Positions 52,606-64,000 of a DNA stretch of 64,000 nt are shown one piece after another. The DNA is taken from contig NZ_JOGO01000026.1 in the NCBI RefSeq assembly GCF_000719475.1, forward strand, positions 16,591-80,590, given 5' to 3'. Within the stretch, counting starts at the first letter, position 1, and every line of letters begins with the position of its first letter. The notes under the pieces are model-generated. The model was not told the DNA's origin, did not search any database, and was given only the letters and a program-made list of their open reading frames with translations. The DNA is from Streptomyces sp. NRRL F-5630. Lineage in GTDB: Bacteria; Actinomycetota; Actinomycetes; Streptomycetales; Streptomycetaceae. The position numbers and the translations under genes are program-made.

Positions 52606-52695
52606 GGCGGCATTCCTCACAGAGGCACGAAGAGGCAGCGGATCCGGTCACAATCTGCCGTGACGGCCCTCGCACGGCATCCATGTTCGCCACAG

Positions 52696-53913
52696 TTACG
52701 CGTCCCAGGTCACGGGGAGACTCTTCACGCCGTAGACGTCCGCGATCTCCGCCTCGGGGCGCAGGGCGATCTCCTCGGGCGGTACGGCGAGGCGCAGTGT
52801 GGGGAAGCGGTTGACCAGGGCGGGGAACGCCACCCGCATCTGGACGCGGGCGAGTTGCTGGCCCAGGCACTGGTGGGCGCCGTGCCCGAAGGCGAGGTGC
52901 GCGCCCTCCTGGCGGTGCAGGTCGAGCCGATGGGGGTCGGTGAAGCGCGCGGGGTCACGATTGGCCGTGTTGTAGGACAGGATCACCGAGGTCCCGGCCG
53001 TGATGGTGTGCCCGCCGACCTCCACGTCCTCCAGCGCCGTGCGCATGAAGGTCTTGCCGACGCTCAGGTAGCGCAGCAGTTCCTCCACGGCCCGGTCGGC
53101 GAGCGCGGGGTCCGCGCGCAGTGCGGCGAGCTGGTCGGGGTGGCGCAGCAGCGCGTAGGTCCCGAGACCGATCATGTGCATCGTGGTGTCGAGCCCGGCG
53201 GCGAGCAGGAAGAGGGACATGCCGACCAGCTCCTCGTCCGTGAGGTCGCTGTCGGTGAGTTCGCTGAGCACGTCGTCGGTGGGACGGGTGCGTTTGGCGG
53301 CCACGAGTGCGGCGAGGTGGGTGCGGGTCGCGTGGTAGGCCGCTATCAGGTCGTCGCGGTCGGACTCCAGGTCCCGGAAGGCGTCGACCTGTTTCTGGAA
53401 GGAGGGGCGTTCGTCGTGCGGGACGCCCAGCAGCTCGCAGATGGTGACGGCGGGGAGGGGTTTGGCGTAGGCGGTCACCAGGTCGGTGGGGGGCCCGGCC
53501 AGTTCCATGGCGTCGAGGTGGTCGGCGGTGATCTCCTCGATACGGTCGGTGAGCAGCCGCATGCGTCGCACGGTGAACTTGCCCATGAGCGGCCTGCGGT
53601 AGCGGCCGTGGCGGGGCTCGTCCATGAAGAGGAACTCGCCCGGGGGCGCCGGATCCAGCTCGACGCCCCCGTGGTCGAGGGTCGGGTGGCGCAGGAGTTC
53701 CCACCGGGAGCTGAACCGCGGGTCGGCAAGGACCGACTTGACGAGGTCGTATCCGGTGATCAGCCATCCGTCCACGCCGCCGGGGAAGATGTACCGGCTG
53801 ATGGGGCCGTGGCGGCGGGCCTCGAGCATTTCGGCCGGCGGGTCGAACGGCCGCTCGGGCGGGCGCTGTGTCGGCATGGTGGTGACGGTGTACAGGGGGT
53901 CGCCCACGGCCAT
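52696..53913 (-). CDS. Cytochrome P450
   Basis: A 405-aa bacterial P450. Oxygen-binding helix: SLFLLAAGLDTTMHMIGLG; K-helix ExxR: VEELLRYLSV; heme loop: LAFGHGAHQCLGQQLARVQ with the thiolate Cys; FLFMDEPRHGRYRRPLMGKF is typical of actinomycete class I enzymes. Ferredoxin and reductase are not encoded nearby. ATG 53913 is followed by GTG 53907 and ATG 53877 as alternatives; a GAGG just upstream fits GTG 53907 best. It lies 38 bp after the NRPS stop codon. It may hydroxylate or cross-link the peptide; it is alone and no X domain is present in the NRPS, unlike glycopeptide systems. Confidence 0.93.
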   Translation of the reverse strand: MAVGDPLYTVTTMPTQRPPERPFDPPAEMLEARRHGPISRYIFPGGVDGWLITGYDLVKSVLADPRFSSRWELLRHPTLDHGGVELDPAPPGEFLFMDEPRHGRYRRPLMGKFTVRRMRLLTDRIEEITADHLDAMELAGPPTDLVTAYAKPLPAVTICELLGVPHDERPSFQKQVDAFRDLESDRDDLIAAYHATRTHLAALVAAKRTRPTDDVLSELTDSDLTDEELVGMSLFLLAAGLDTTMHMIGLGTYALLRHPDQLAALRADPALADRAVEELLRYLSVGKTFMRTALEDVEVGGHTITAGTSVILSYNTANRDPARFTDPHRLDLHRQEGAHLAFGHGAHQCLGQQLARVQMRVAFPALVNRFPTLRLAVPPEEIALRPEAEIADVYGVKSLPVTWDA

Positions 53914-53951
53914 CCTCGTCTCGCAGGGGGTGCTGTCCGCCGGGCCGGGCG

Positions 53952-64000
<10,049 letters not shown>

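Overview
The window is high-GC DNA with strong third-position G/C bias, many GTG starts, GTGA/ATGA gene overlaps, and SARP/AfsR, LuxR, IclR, GntR and TetR regulators. This fits a Streptomyces or a close actinomycete relative. No rRNA, tRNA, CRISPR array, insertion sequence or phage gene was recognised.

Left part (1-30 kb), accessory and catabolic genes. A VanX-like D-Ala-D-Ala dipeptidase runs off the left edge. It is preceded by three TGCAGAG repeats at exact 11-bp spacing, a SARP-type operator. The next gene is an AfsR-like SARP regulator with an apparent one-base deletion inside its DNA-binding domain. Three small secreted proteins follow (two SH3-like paralogues and a ricin-B-like lectin). 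Three catabolic blocks come next: (a) RraA-type aldolase, D-2-hydroxyacid dehydrogenase and MHS transporter, divergent from a double-length IclR protein; (b) a hexuronate/aldonate operon (GntR regulator, mannonate dehydratase, fructuronate-reductase-like enzyme, MHS transporter, idonate-dehydrogenase-like enzyme) with a palindromic operator; (c) DctA transporter and PrpF isomerase, divergent from a LysR regulator. An ABC exporter, a TetR/FAD-monooxygenase/RidA block with twin operators, a macrolide-type glycosyltransferase and a FkbM methyltransferase complete this part. About 1 kb without a supported gene then precedes the biosynthetic region.

Right part (30-64 kb), a nonribosomal peptide cluster open at the right edge. 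A LuxR-type regulator with NB-ARC-like ATPase is followed by a cysteine-synthase-like PLP enzyme fused to ATP-grasp, MbtH, a SnoaL-like protein, a flavin-dependent halogenase, a threonine-kinase-like GHMP kinase, an argininosuccinate-lyase-like enzyme, a discrete C-T protein, an A-T-Fe/2OG-oxygenase protein, an amidinotransferase, a phenylglycine-type aminotransferase, DpgC, DpgB and DpgA, a second Fe/2OG oxygenase, a sulfotransferase, a P450, and a large NRPS reading (C)-A-T-C-A-T-C-A-T-TE.

How the cluster may work (inference). Kinase, PLP enzyme and lyase match the set used for 2,3-diaminobutyrate in pacidamycin/friulimicin-type pathways. DpgA/B/C plus the aminotransferase match 3,5-dihydroxyphenylglycine supply, although no dpgD is visible. 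The amidinotransferase suggests a guanidino group. The peptide could also be chlorinated, hydroxylated, oxidised by the P450 and sulfated. I do not recognise a known compound with this gene set. Most leftward genes from NRPS to kinase overlap or are closely spaced, suggesting one long operon that ends at a strong bidirectional terminator facing the halogenase gene.
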